A stretch of DNA of 64,000 nucleotides from Enhygromyxa salina (GCF_002994635.1 NZ_PVNL01000147.1:228514-292513), one strand, 5' to 3'; counted from the first letter of the stretch, positions 51,701 through 59,512 are shown. The notes: generated by a model not told the origin, from the letters alone. Program-made: numbers and translations.

Positions 51701-53077
51701 CTCGCCCGCGGGTCCATGAGTGGGCGCGCCCGGGTGACGCCCTCGCCGGTTCCCCACGAGCAGACCCTCACCTGCAGCGACGCATCGACGCGCGGCCTCG
51801 TGCACCGCCGGGTGCTGTGGGCCATGCGACTTGGTCGCCAGACATCGATGGCCGGGATGCTCCGCGTGTACGAGGCCTCGCTCTCGGCCTGCGAGCTGCC
51901 GCGCTGGCGAGATCAGCACGCGTTCTTGGATCTGCTGCAGGGCCGCGCGCGGACCGAGGCCGAGATTCAGCTGCTGCTCGGACACTTCGCGGCCGACGTC
52001 GACGCCAACACCTTCTTGGTCCAGGCGTTGTTGCGGCGGCTGATCGAGCCTGAGCTGATCGCCGCCGTCAACTATGCGGTCTACGGTGGGATCGAGTCGT
52101 GGTGGGAGATCGATCGGCGCCTCGACACGACTGATGATCCCGATGAGCGGCTGCGGATCCTCGACGCCGCGCTGGCCTACTCGCCCGGTGATCCCGACGG
52201 CGAGCGGCGGATGATCGCCGAGCTCGTCGAGCAAGATCGGGTCGACGCTGCGATCGCCCGCGGCCTGCGACTGCGCGACCAAGGCCAGCTGACGCCGGAG
52301 CTCTCGCAGTTGATCGGCGAGCTGCTGGCCCGGCGCGGTCGCGATGAAGCGGCCAAGCGCCTGTTCTCGGAGCTCGTCGAGTTCGCGCCCCACTCGCTGG
52401 CCAGCCGCCGACTGCTCGGCGACATCTTCTTGCGCCACGGCTGGTATGCCGACGCCTATCGCCAGTACGAGCTGCTCATGGAGCTGGCCGAGGGGCCCGA
52501 GGCGGCGATCCGGCTGGCGCGGGCGGCCGCCGGGACCGGGCGCACGGATGAGGCGCTGCGGCTGCTTGGGCGCGTGCAGTCGGGTGAGGGCCGGCCCGGT
52601 GAGGACGACCCGCGTCGCTACGCTCGCTTGCACATCGCGGGTCTGATCGCGGGCTTGCTCGACAGTGATCTGGATCTGCCCAAGGACAAGCTCACCGCCG
52701 AGCTCAAGTCGCTGGGCCTGTTCGATGGGCCTGCGACCTGGGAGCTGTTGCTGTGGGAGGACCTCGGCGTCGAGCTGACCCTGGCCGTGGCGCCGAGCGC
52801 CGACGGACGCCCGAGTCCCCAGGCCGATGGCGTCGACGCCGGGGGTACCGGGCTGTTCGCGCGGCAGTACAGCGGCGGGGTGCCGGACTTGGAGATCCGC
52901 CACCGGGGGTTGGTGCCCGATCGTGACGTCAGCTGGCGGCGGATCACGCTGCGCTGGGATGGGGAGGCGTTTGTGGTGGAGCAGCAGACTGGGACAATCG
53001 CGGCCCGGGTGGCCAAGACGAAGGAGGAGATTGTTGCCGAGGATGATGTCGTTCTTGATGAGGAGGCGACTGACTGA
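48761..53077 (+). CDS. Giant lipoprotein: FecR, VIT and VWA domains with TPR-like tail
   Basis: 1438 residues from a GTG at 48761. A basic N-terminus (RRPGWARRKAS), then a hydrophobic helix and lipobox-like VTSSC. FecR-like barrel ~60-205 (LELASGQVTLTTKAGET, GDGTRVFLRDDTKV). VIT domain ~235-380 (VEVAIDEQVAETEVDQVFFN, EGWYWFTVPEDAMI). VWA domain from ~500 with MIDAS acids in VDTSAGSD (Asp505) and GGATDLGAIFEESLE. After a flexible linker (~880-960) a helical TPR-like region (~1100-1340) is followed by a short beta tail. A similar FecR-VIT-VWA order occurs in Myxococcota surface proteins. It probably binds partners at the envelope and has no recognised enzyme domain. Confidence 0.82.
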   Translation: MSEPNPESPAVLIPADSAALERRRPGWARRKASLITLASALALATAVTSSCKHEEIPEQAPALGATLELASGQVTLTTKAGETTLLSNTPLPIGAELHTSAGARALIRLGDGTRVFLRDDTKVTLADGLQLDSGQAWVEAPPLEQGQRASTHTLGAVNVSVSDGGASLTRTGDEVEIYVAEGLAIVTAPGGRTELDPGERATISGDGAPVVEPVKFWDDWTGGMGDHSASASSPWVGTGSVYAIDHMAGPGAQALPLAIQRQTVEVAIDEQVAETEVDQVFFNPAGSEVEGWYWFTVPEDAMIVSFALETNGALIEAEVVERRQATQIYEANIQRRVDPALLEWVDARTVRARIYPIPAAGTRRVVLRYQQLLSESEGKLRYRYPMAAPVGRDAATIEDFALALSLRGDTAKHYGLATRNDARVEGRDRDRVTMRRSGFTPRADFELELTRRRGAEASEDAPEPLRVNVFEPGNDQADYVMLRWTPDVEFAATAAPNGEVVVVVDTSAGSDPAEHQAKIAVAEALLRSLSPSDRFVLVGADLGAEVLYPEAGMAEATPEAISAALEHLTQRGAGGATDLGAIFEESLERVHGLEQPAIVYIGDGVATSGELDGDALAERLRRTLSGSRARLFTVAVGREVNDALLTKLARAGGGKSLRVAEAGEAVVRALELSGALKTPTLTDVSVDAGEGLDDLFVSSEGKLSRGEELTILARTHHELPEQITVSYRFAGETFTREYKLDREDSMVLSRLVPRLWARAYIDRLLTDTRGPEAVRGKILTLGLEYGLMTPFSSFLALEDESAYRRAGIERRGRQFPSLTADAELSRVAPVEHEPSSPTVLTMIGAAASAPFGCGVGPGPVNQDRGADDDRSESSRGGEAGNIGRSAQTRGPAPSAAPMADARLEPPADGIDPSVTAGEELERQDGQGQRWRSAGGLGVIELDAEAVELPSGAKDRASRLAAAGFAVPAPPAWVDEVTESELARGSMSGRARVTPSPVPHEQTLTCSDASTRGLVHRRVLWAMRLGRQTSMAGMLRVYEASLSACELPRWRDQHAFLDLLQGRARTEAEIQLLLGHFAADVDANTFLVQALLRRLIEPELIAAVNYAVYGGIESWWEIDRRLDTTDDPDERLRILDAALAYSPGDPDGERRMIAELVEQDRVDAAIARGLRLRDQGQLTPELSQLIGELLARRGRDEAAKRLFSELVEFAPHSLASRRLLGDIFLRHGWYADAYRQYELLMELAEGPEAAIRLARAAAGTGRTDEALRLLGRVQSGEGRPGEDDPRRYARLHIAGLIAGLLDSDLDLPKDKLTAELKSLGLFDGPATWELLLWEDLGVELTLAVAPSADGRPSPQADGVDAGGTGLFARQYSGGVPDLEIRHRGLVPDRDVSWRRITLRWDGEAFVVEQQTGTIAARVAKTKEEIVAEDDVVLDEEATD

Positions 53078-53257
53078 GCGGGTTCCGACCGCATGCGGGT
53101 CAGGAGTCTGGCCCCGACTTCGTCGGCGAGGTGTTCGTGTGTGTAAACTTCGGCAAATTGCCGTGGTATCGGCCGTTTCCATCGCTCGCCACCGAAATTG
53201 GAGTCGGCCGAACCTAGGCCGTGATCGAACGGCTGACTCGTGGCACGGAAGGCAGAC

Positions 53258-53887
53258 ATGAACCGAGCAATTGTACTGTCCCTGACCCTCTCGATCTCTG
53301 CCTGCGGTACCGGAAGCGTAGACAGCCAAGGCGGTGAGGAGACCACCGGTGAGGAGACCACCGGCGAGGAGACCACCGGCGAGGAGACCACCGGCGAGGA
53401 GACCACCGGCGAGGAGACCATCGGCGAGGAGACCACCGGCGAGGAGACCACCGGCGAGGAGACCACCGGCGAGGAGACCACCGGCGACGGCGATTGCTTC
53501 GACGTGCAGGACGATACCTTGGGCCCCGAGCCTTACGTGTGCGGTCTCGATACCCCCTGCGACATCGTCGTGCAGGAAGGCTTCGACCCTGTGGCGGCCG
53601 AGTGCATGCTCAATGGCATCGCAGCTGGCACGGTCGGCGACTACAGCCTCGTGAGGCCCGCGATGCTGGGCTCGGAGACCTGGCGCGTCCAAGTATTCGG
53701 TGATGGCAACGCGCTGGTGACCTTTCGGTCCGAGCATGACGACAGCTTCATGACACACGTCTCGGCCCGGGCGATCCCCCCTCAGGCCTTCTTCGATGCG
53801 TGCGACGCAAGCAGTTTCACCGGCATGACTCAGTGCATCGACCTGTTGTTCGAAGAAGCATGCGTGCTCGAACCGACCTGCCCCTAG
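53258..53887 (+). CDS. Lipoprotein with EETTG repeat linker
   Basis: 209 residues from the ATG at 53258 (MNRAIVLSLTLSISAC). The lipobox SISAC is clear. Ten tandem EETTG units (one EETIG) follow, a highly acidic stalk, then a globular domain of ~140 residues with eight cysteines (CFDVQDD, CGLDTPCD, CMLNG, CDASS, CIDL, CVLEPTC). I do not recognise the domain. The stalk-plus-Cys-domain layout is shared with other exported proteins in this window. The gene stands alone. Confidence 0.78.
   Translation: MNRAIVLSLTLSISACGTGSVDSQGGEETTGEETTGEETTGEETTGEETTGEETIGEETTGEETTGEETTGEETTGDGDCFDVQDDTLGPEPYVCGLDTPCDIVVQEGFDPVAAECMLNGIAAGTVGDYSLVRPAMLGSETWRVQVFGDGNALVTFRSEHDDSFMTHVSARAIPPQAFFDACDASSFTGMTQCIDLLFEEACVLEPTCP
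53336..53485 (+). repeat. Ten 15-bp tandem repeats (EETTG coding)
   Basis: The unit GAGGAGACCACCGGC is repeated ten times with near identity, so slippage or recombination can change copy number in frame. It forms the acidic stalk of the lipoprotein. Confidence 0.95.
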
Positions 53888-53950
53888 CAGGCTCCTAGCT
53901 ACCTAGGCGGAGACTCACCCGCAGAACCATGCGAGCTTTGCCTCGTGCAC

Positions 53951-55117
53951 ATGCGTGTCGTCTACGCTCGCCAGCCCTTCCCCGACAGCTTCAGCCGCGC
54001 GATTTTCTTGGCCGGCCCGACCCCGCGCGCGTCTGAAGTACCGTCTTGGCGTCCACGCGCGCTCGAGCTGTTGGCTGAGCGCGGCTACGACGGGGTGGTG
54101 TTCGTGCCCGAGGACGCCGACGGCTCGCGGCGCTTCGACTACACCGATCAGATCGACTGGGAGACCCAGGGCCTCGAGCTCGCCGACGTGATCGTGTTTT
54201 GGATCCCGCGCGAGCTCGACGCGCTGCCCGGCTTCACGACCAACGTCGAGTGGGGCATGTGGCTGGGCTCGGGCAAGTGTGTGCTCGGGGCTCCGGCCGA
54301 GGCGCCCAAGCTTCGCTTCTTGCGGCACCACGCCGAGCAGCGCGACGTCCCCCAGGCGCAGACCCTCGAGCACACGCTCGACGCGGCGCTAGCGATGATC
54401 AGTGAAGGCGCCCTGCGCCGTGGAGGCGAGCGCGAGGTCCCGCTGTTCGTGTGGCGCCGACCAGGCTTTCAGAGCTGGTACACCGCCCAGCGCGAGGCGG
54501 GCCACCGGCTCGACGGCGCGCGCCTCGAGTGGCAGTTTCGCTCCGGTCCGGGGGGCAAGCATCTATTTTGCTGGGCGCTGAAGGTCGATCTGTTCATCCC
54601 TGAAGAAGATCGACGAAAGCGCAGCGAGGTCGTCATCTCGCGCTCGGACATCAGCGCTGTGGTCGCCTATCACCGCGGGCCTAGCCTCGCTCAGACCCAG
54701 GTCGTGCTCGTGCGAGAATTTCGCTCGAACGCGGCCACGTGCGACGGTTACGTGCACGAGCTGCCCGGCGGGTCTTCATTTGTCGAGGGTGGAGATCCGC
54801 GGGTGACCGCGGCCGAGGAACTGCATGAAGAGACTGGCGTGACGATCGCCGCCGAGCGCTTCGTCGCCCACGGCGGGCGCCAGTGCATGGCGACGATGAT
54901 CTCGCATCGGGCCTTGCTATATTCGGTCGAGCTCGATACCGAGGAGATCGCGGTGTTCGAAGCTCGCGCCGGGCAGCGCTTTGGTGCCAATGACTCGGAG
55001 CGCACCTACGTGGAGGTCCGCAGCGTGGCTGAGCTCTCCGCTGCGGGGGACGTCGACTGGACCAATATGGGAATGATCCTGAGCGTGCTGCTGGGCTTGC
55101 CGCCCGAAACTAGCTGA
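53951..55117 (+). CDS. Nucleoside 2-deoxyribosyltransferase-like domain fused to a Nudix hydrolase domain
   Basis: 388 residues from the ATG at 53951. N-terminal domain (~1-145): RAIFLAGPTPR is the glycine-rich loop of deoxyribosyltransferase-like proteins, followed by a YDGVVFVPEDADGSR and DVIVFWIPRELDALPGFTTNVEWG segment with the family's Asn/Glu catalytic-type residues. C-terminal Nudix domain (~225-380): LPGGSSFVEGGDPRVTAAEE and LHEETGVTI approximate the Nudix box (Gx5Ex7REUxEExGU) with two extra residues and Glu in place of Arg. It might scavenge or sanitise modified nucleotides. No related gene is adjacent. Confidence 0.75.
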   Translation: MRVVYARQPFPDSFSRAIFLAGPTPRASEVPSWRPRALELLAERGYDGVVFVPEDADGSRRFDYTDQIDWETQGLELADVIVFWIPRELDALPGFTTNVEWGMWLGSGKCVLGAPAEAPKLRFLRHHAEQRDVPQAQTLEHTLDAALAMISEGALRRGGEREVPLFVWRRPGFQSWYTAQREAGHRLDGARLEWQFRSGPGGKHLFCWALKVDLFIPEEDRRKRSEVVISRSDISAVVAYHRGPSLAQTQVVLVREFRSNAATCDGYVHELPGGSSFVEGGDPRVTAAEELHEETGVTIAAERFVAHGGRQCMATMISHRALLYSVELDTEEIAVFEARAGQRFGANDSERTYVEVRSVAELSAAGDVDWTNMGMILSVLLGLPPETS

Positions 55118-55206
55118 TTGAGCGATGGATGGAACCGCGATCCTGCGTCTGCTCAGAACAGGCTGCCGCCCCTGAAGATGAAGGACGCGGCGTTGTTCAT
55201 GATCGG

Positions 55207-55262
55207 ATCATCGGATCATCGGATCATCGGATCATCGGATCATCGGATCATCGGATCATCGG
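55207..55262 (+). repeat. Seven perfect 8-bp tandem repeats (ATCATCGG) upstream of a T6SS gene
   Basis: The unit is repeated seven times without error, with imperfect copies at both ends (ATGATCGG at 55199 and ATCGTCCGG after 55262). It lies about 70 bases before the GTG at 55331. Because eight is not a multiple of three, a unit gain or loss would shift any upstream frame. Confidence 0.95.
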
Positions 55263-55330
55263 ATCGTCCGGCAGGAGCTTGTTGGGCAGGAAGTTGGAGG
55301 CCAGCGTCACGCCCATGTTATCGTCCGTCC

Positions 55331-56344
55331 GTGTGGGCCCTCGCCAACAGAACCCCGTACGCCGCCGAGCGCAACTGGACGCGCGACAAGGACGGCGTGC
55401 ATTGGTGGCTGGTGGCCGTGCGCGCCACGTTCACGATCGCCATCGACGGCAGGCTGACCCTCGCTGATGAACAGCTGCCACCCGTCCTCGTCCCGGAGCA
55501 CTACGGCGAGGCTGGCAAGTCCAGCTTGCGCTACGACTCCGACCTCCTGGCACGCAAGCCGCTCACGGACGTCCTCGTGCTCGGCAGCGCCCACGCGCCG
55601 GGCGGCCGTCAGGCCCCCACCGTGCCCGCCACGCTGCGGGTCGAGGCGATCGAGAAGACCGTGATCGTCCACGGCGAGCGTGCCTACTATGCCGGGTTGA
55701 CTGGGCTCACCGCGACCGCGCCGCGGCCGTTCACGAGCATGCCAATCCGCTACGAGCTGGCGTTCGGCGGCAGTGATATGTCCGATCCCGATCCCCGTCG
55801 GCATCGCATCGACGAGCGCAACCCGATCGGTCGTGGCTTCGCCAATCGCAGCGCCAGCTTGGAGAACACAGCGGCTCACAACATCGAGTATCCGCGTGGC
55901 AATCCGGCCACGACGGGGCCGGCAGGCTTTGGCCCGATCGAGCCCGGGTGGGTCCCGCGGCGGACGCTCGCGGGCACCTACGACGCGGCGTGGGATCGCA
56001 CCAAGAGACCGCTGCTGCCCAACGACTATGACCCCGCGTTTGCGCTGTGTGCCCCCGCGGACCAGCGCCTCGCCCAGCCGCTGCGTGGGAGCGAGCGCCT
56101 GGGTCTGCTCAACCTGAGCCGCGAGGGCACGCTGCAGCTCGAGCTGCCGCGTATCCACCTCGAGCTGACCAGTCGATTTGGTCGCAAGTCCCGAGCGCAC
56201 GAGCCTCCCATGATCTCCACGGTGCTCGTGGAACCCGACGATCGTCGGCTTTCGCTGGTGTGGCAGAGCGCCCTGCGAGTGGCGGCTCTGGACGCTGACT
56301 ACCTCGATGAAACCAGCATCGTCGAGAAGCGTGGGGGCGCGTGA
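55331..56344 (+). CDS. DUF2169 family type VI secretion accessory protein
   Basis: 337 residues from a GTG at 55331 (VWALANRTPYAAERNW). The open frame continues left through the 8-bp repeat but that part is not DUF2169-like. Characteristic pieces are WLVAVRATFTI near the start, VLVLGSAHAP, PIRYELAFGGSD, NPIGRGFA, and the GWVPRRTLAGTYDAAW...PLLPNDYDPAF block shared by DUF2169 proteins that accompany DUF4150/PAAR-like effectors in T6SS modules and act as cargo adaptors. It overlaps the next gene by four bases (GTGA, 56341-56344). Confidence 0.85.
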   Translation: MWALANRTPYAAERNWTRDKDGVHWWLVAVRATFTIAIDGRLTLADEQLPPVLVPEHYGEAGKSSLRYDSDLLARKPLTDVLVLGSAHAPGGRQAPTVPATLRVEAIEKTVIVHGERAYYAGLTGLTATAPRPFTSMPIRYELAFGGSDMSDPDPRRHRIDERNPIGRGFANRSASLENTAAHNIEYPRGNPATTGPAGFGPIEPGWVPRRTLAGTYDAAWDRTKRPLLPNDYDPAFALCAPADQRLAQPLRGSERLGLLNLSREGTLQLELPRIHLELTSRFGRKSRAHEPPMISTVLVEPDDRRLSLVWQSALRVAALDADYLDETSIVEKRGGA

Positions 56345-57414
56345 GCACCGGCCTCGAAGTGATTGCGGTCGGAGCCCGCACGCCGGTCGGACTCGTGGCC
56401 GAGCCAGCGGCGGCGGCGGTGCGGGCCGCGATCTGTCAGATCGCCGAGTATCCGTTCGTCGCCGCCGACGGCGAGCCGATGATGGTCGCTTCGGACGCCA
56501 GGCTGTCCACCAGGCTCGAGGGCGTGGAGCGTCTGCTGCCGCTGGCCAACAGCGCGCTCGAAGAGGTTGCCTACAAGCTCGCCGCCGCGCCGCGCCCCTA
56601 TCGGGGCCACGTCGACCTGTGGCTCTCGCTACCCGACGCACGCCCCGGTCTGTCCGAGTCTGAGGTGATCGGGGCGGCTCAGACCTTGGTCGCTGGCCTG
56701 CGCGCCGCCGGTACCCAACAGTTGCGGGCCGAGATCGTTGGACGTGGACACGCAGGGATCGCCTGCGCAATCGAGCGAGCCCTACAGGAGTCCGCTCGTG
56801 GTGTGGACGTGCTCACGGTCGTGTTGGGGGTCGACAGCTACCTACACCCCGACACCTTGGTGTGGCTCGAACGCAACCGGTTGTGCGGGCCCGACTCCCG
56901 CAGCGGCTTCGCACCCGGCGAGGCTGCCGGCTGCTTGGTGCTCGCCAGCACCGGGCTGCGCAAGACGCTCGGTCTGCCGTGTCTGGCGGTCGTCGGTGGT
57001 GTCGCCACGGCGCGTGAGCATCGGCTGCCGGGCAGCGAGACCGGCTCCTTCGGCGAGGGCATGACCCAGGCGGTGCTCGGCGCGCTCGCTGGGCTGCGGC
57101 TCCCAGCCGAAGCTGTGGACATGACCTTCAGCGACATCAACGGGGAGCGCTACCGCAGCGAAGAGTGGGGGTTCGTGGCCCTTCGCGCACCCGAGGCCTT
57201 TCGCTCGCCCAACTACGTGGCACCAGCCGATTGCTGGGGTGACGTCGGAGCGGCCAGCGGCGCCCTGCTCAGCGTTCTCGCGGTGCGCTCCTGGGCGCGG
57301 AACTATGCAGCGGGCCCTCGAGCGTTGGTGATCACCGGCTCGACCGGTGGTCTACGAGGGGCGATCTTGCTACAACAGCCACAAGATAGGCAAGTAGGAG
57401 GAGCAATGACATGA
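56341..57414 (+). CDS. Beta-ketoacyl-synthase-like (thiolase-fold) protein of a T6SS effector module
   Basis: 357 residues from the GTG at 56341. Thiolase-fold features: GHAGIACAIERALQESARG in the position of the usual nucleophile region, DVLTVVLGVDSYLHPDTL, GFAPGEAAGCLVLAS and a C-terminal LVITGSTGGLRGAILL. The usual catalytic Cys of ketosynthases is not evident (AGIACAI lacks the typical TACASS), so it may be a non-catalytic structural homologue. Such proteins recur between DUF2169 and DUF4150 genes. Joined to both neighbours by four-base overlaps. Confidence 0.72.
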   Translation: MSTGLEVIAVGARTPVGLVAEPAAAAVRAAICQIAEYPFVAADGEPMMVASDARLSTRLEGVERLLPLANSALEEVAYKLAAAPRPYRGHVDLWLSLPDARPGLSESEVIGAAQTLVAGLRAAGTQQLRAEIVGRGHAGIACAIERALQESARGVDVLTVVLGVDSYLHPDTLVWLERNRLCGPDSRSGFAPGEAAGCLVLASTGLRKTLGLPCLAVVGGVATAREHRLPGSETGSFGEGMTQAVLGALAGLRLPAEAVDMTFSDINGERYRSEEWGFVALRAPEAFRSPNYVAPADCWGDVGAASGALLSVLAVRSWARNYAAGPRALVITGSTGGLRGAILLQQPQDRQVGGAMT

Positions 57415-57725
57415 GCGTGACGATCAATCCGCCAAAGACCCCCGTGACCAAAGGGAGCAAGGGCGTGGCAGCAGCCACCACCCCTAATGTGTGCAAGATG
57501 CCAGGACCCCCTGCTCCCTTTGTGCCGACGCCCCTGCCGAACATTGGCAAGAGCGGTGACTCGCCCAAGGGCTACTCGAAGTCCGTGAAGGTCGAGAAGA
57601 AGCAAGTTGCGATCAAGGGCGCAAGCTTCCGCTCGACCGGTGACATGGCGAGCAAGCTTCGGGCGGGGGCCTGGTCTCCGCCAACACCCATGGGCTCACG
57701 AAGTTTGTCGGGCCGGGCTCGATGA
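57411..57725 (+). CDS. DUF4150/PAAR-like N-terminal part of a T6SS effector (frame broken)
   Basis: 104 residues as read. Residues 1-80 match DUF4150: GVAAATTPNVCKMPGPPAPF, PLPNIGKSGDSPKGYSKSVK, KKQVAIKGASFRSTGDMAS. After this the frame becomes nonsense. One missing G near 57656 (AAGCTTCGGG for AAGGCTTCGGG) would restore SGGGLVSANTHGLTKFVGPG and join the next frame seamlessly. It therefore looks like the 5' part of one gene with the frame at 57722-58588. It may be a real frameshift or a sequence error. PAAR-like tips cap the T6SS spike. Confidence 0.75.
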   Translation: MSVTINPPKTPVTKGSKGVAAATTPNVCKMPGPPAPFVPTPLPNIGKSGDSPKGYSKSVKVEKKQVAIKGASFRSTGDMASKLRAGAWSPPTPMGSRSLSGRAR

Positions 57726-58588
57726 ACGTGAAGATCGAGGGCAAGAACGTCCAGTTCCTGAGCGACCCGATGCTCAACAACTGTGGCCCGAGCGGGAGCC
57801 CGCCCAACAGCGCCACGCTCATGGGCGTGATCCAAGACAGCGGGATGGTGACCGCCGTGGAAGCGGGGCAGTGCCCGATCTGCGAGGATGACCATGGTGA
57901 GCTGAAGGAGAGCCCGCAGACCAAGACCGACGCCGGGGTGCTTGCGGGTAACTTTCAAGCTCGAGTGCAGGCGGTGAATGACGCGGGGGCGGTGATGCAA
58001 CCGCCCGTCAAGGTCAGGGTCAACACCATGCTCGGGGTGGTCGAGTGTGCGTGTGGGAAGAAGTACGCGGACCAGTCAGCGGCGACTACGATCGAGCTGT
58101 GCAAGGCTGCGAGCGACTCTGGGATGAAGCATCAGTCGGGGGTGACGTTGTCCTACGCGCACGGTCGGGAGGCCCTCAACTGCGCATACCTCGCCAAGCT
58201 GGACCAAGTCAAGGCAAAGATTGGCCAGCACCTCGGCAACTCGACCGTGTTCAACGCAGCATGGGACAAGGCTGCTGACCGGGCAGCGTACAGCGACAAG
58301 AATCGCTCAACACCGGCTGCGTATCCGCCTGGCACCTGCGCGGCCCAAGGGGCCTTATTGTTACTCATGGACGATGGGGCCATCGGCGCTGCAATGACCG
58401 AGCAGTGGTTCGGTCGGGGCAAAACCCAGGCGACAATCGAATATCTTGACGCGCGCGGTGGAAGTCGTGTTGTCAAGGCGGAGAAGTTCAAACCCGGAGA
58501 GACAGTACCGCCGTGTCGATCCTGCGAGCTCATCGTACCGCTGCTCATTTGCAACGAAAGTAGGAAGACATGCGACCACAAGACTTAG
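57722..58588 (+). CDS. C-terminal toxin part of the DUF4150 effector, deaminase-fold-like
   Basis: 288 residues from an ATG, although it reads as the continuation of the PAAR-like frame upstream. It begins with the end of DUF4150 (NVKIEGKNVQFLSDPMLNNCG), then CPIC and CACGKKY clusters, and ends in a toxin-like domain. There PPGTCAAQGALLLLMDDGA is followed ~60 residues later by PPCRSCELIVPLLIC. A Cys-centred helix followed by PCxxC is the layout of zinc-dependent deaminase toxins, but the catalytic Glu (CAE or HAE) is missing, as the text reads CAAQ. The gene overlaps its SUKH immunity gene by 19 bases. Confidence 0.65.
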   Translation: MNVKIEGKNVQFLSDPMLNNCGPSGSPPNSATLMGVIQDSGMVTAVEAGQCPICEDDHGELKESPQTKTDAGVLAGNFQARVQAVNDAGAVMQPPVKVRVNTMLGVVECACGKKYADQSAATTIELCKAASDSGMKHQSGVTLSYAHGREALNCAYLAKLDQVKAKIGQHLGNSTVFNAAWDKAADRAAYSDKNRSTPAAYPPGTCAAQGALLLLMDDGAIGAAMTEQWFGRGKTQATIEYLDARGGSRVVKAEKFKPGETVPPCRSCELIVPLLICNESRKTCDHKT

Positions 58589-59334
58589 AACCCGAGCTTG
58601 ACGAACTGCTATTGCGCATTGTCCCCGACCTAGGTTCGCAGTGGCGAGGGGCGACGGAACACGAGATCGACCAAATTGAGCAGATCGCAGGCCGTCCGCT
58701 ACCTCGCTTTTACCGGTGGTTTCTCATGCGAATGGGTCACGACATGGGGCCGATCGAATATCGCAGCATGATCTTCTCGGCCCCGACAGTGCTACAATGT
58801 TACGCCGAGCGACTGTTTGTCCCCCACCCCCGGTTCCTGATGATTGCCTACGAGACAGATGAGATGATGCCGCTGCATCTGCTCTACGATTTCAACTTTC
58901 CGGCCCGGGATGATGCACGCGTGATCAAGGGGCATGCGCTGGGAGGAGAGGGTCACCCGCAGTTTGAGACCTTCCGCGAGATGTTCGCCTGGGGCGAGGT
59001 GGGTGCGAGGAGCGTGGAGAGCCGCGCCCAAAAAATCGTCTGTAGTCTCAGTGATCCTGGTGGCGATGTCCTGGCACACCTGGACCCTGTGATGAAAAGC
59101 CTAGGCTTCGAGGCGCCGATCTCAACTGGTCCGCGTTGCGGGGTCTACCACCGCGCCGATGCGGGTTTGGTCTCGTTCGCTACGGTCACTCGCCCTTCCA
59201 ACGGCCCTGGAGCCTGCTACCATATCTTCCATCTCGGGGCCAACGACCATGCACGAATTCGGCAGATCCTGGGCGAGATCGTGGCCGAGACGCCCCTCGA
59301 GCTCGAGATTGAGGAATGGGACCCCCCGCTCTAA
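58570..59334 (+). CDS. SUKH (SMI1/KNR4) family immunity protein
   Basis: 254 residues. The N-terminal half has the SUKH signature: ATEHEIDQIEQIAGRPLPRFY followed by RWFLMRMGHDMG, the pattern I..iE...g..LP..Y..FL...G. A second helix/strand segment (~75-130) and a C-terminal half of unknown type complete the protein. SUKH proteins neutralise many nuclease and deaminase toxins. The start lies inside the end of the toxin gene, coupling expression of toxin and immunity. Codon use is less GC-rich than in neighbours, as often seen for acquired toxin-immunity cassettes. Confidence 0.85.
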   Translation: MRPQDLEPELDELLLRIVPDLGSQWRGATEHEIDQIEQIAGRPLPRFYRWFLMRMGHDMGPIEYRSMIFSAPTVLQCYAERLFVPHPRFLMIAYETDEMMPLHLLYDFNFPARDDARVIKGHALGGEGHPQFETFREMFAWGEVGARSVESRAQKIVCSLSDPGGDVLAHLDPVMKSLGFEAPISTGPRCGVYHRADAGLVSFATVTRPSNGPGACYHIFHLGANDHARIRQILGEIVAETPLELEIEEWDPPL

Positions 59335-59342
59335 TCCTCACA

Positions 59343-59491
59343 TGCGACCAGAAGACCTAGAACCCGAACTCGACGAGTTGCTGCTGCGCATCGTCCCCAA
59401 CCTCGCCTCACAGTGGCGAGGGGCGACGGAGCAAATCGCAGGGCGCCCGCTGCCTCGCTTCTACCGGTGGTTCGGGCCGGCGAGTTGTTGA
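59343..59491 (+). pseudogene. Truncated second copy of the SUKH immunity gene
   Basis: The frame reads MRPEDLEPELDELLLRIVPN, then ASQWRGATEQIAGRPLPRFY, ending after RWFGPASC. It is nearly identical to the start of the intact immunity gene, with an in-frame deletion of HEIDQIE and early termination. The copy lies 8 bases after the intact gene's stop. It shows the tail-duplication pattern typical of polymorphic-toxin loci. Confidence 0.8.
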
Positions 59492-59512
59492 GTCCTCGAC
59501 CCAAAACAGGGC

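Noticed and set aside
51266..53758. An 830-residue minus-strand frame containing a repeated LLAGG segment.
   Set aside because: The repeat is simply the antisense reading of the EETTG-coding 15-bp tandem repeat. No independent gene.
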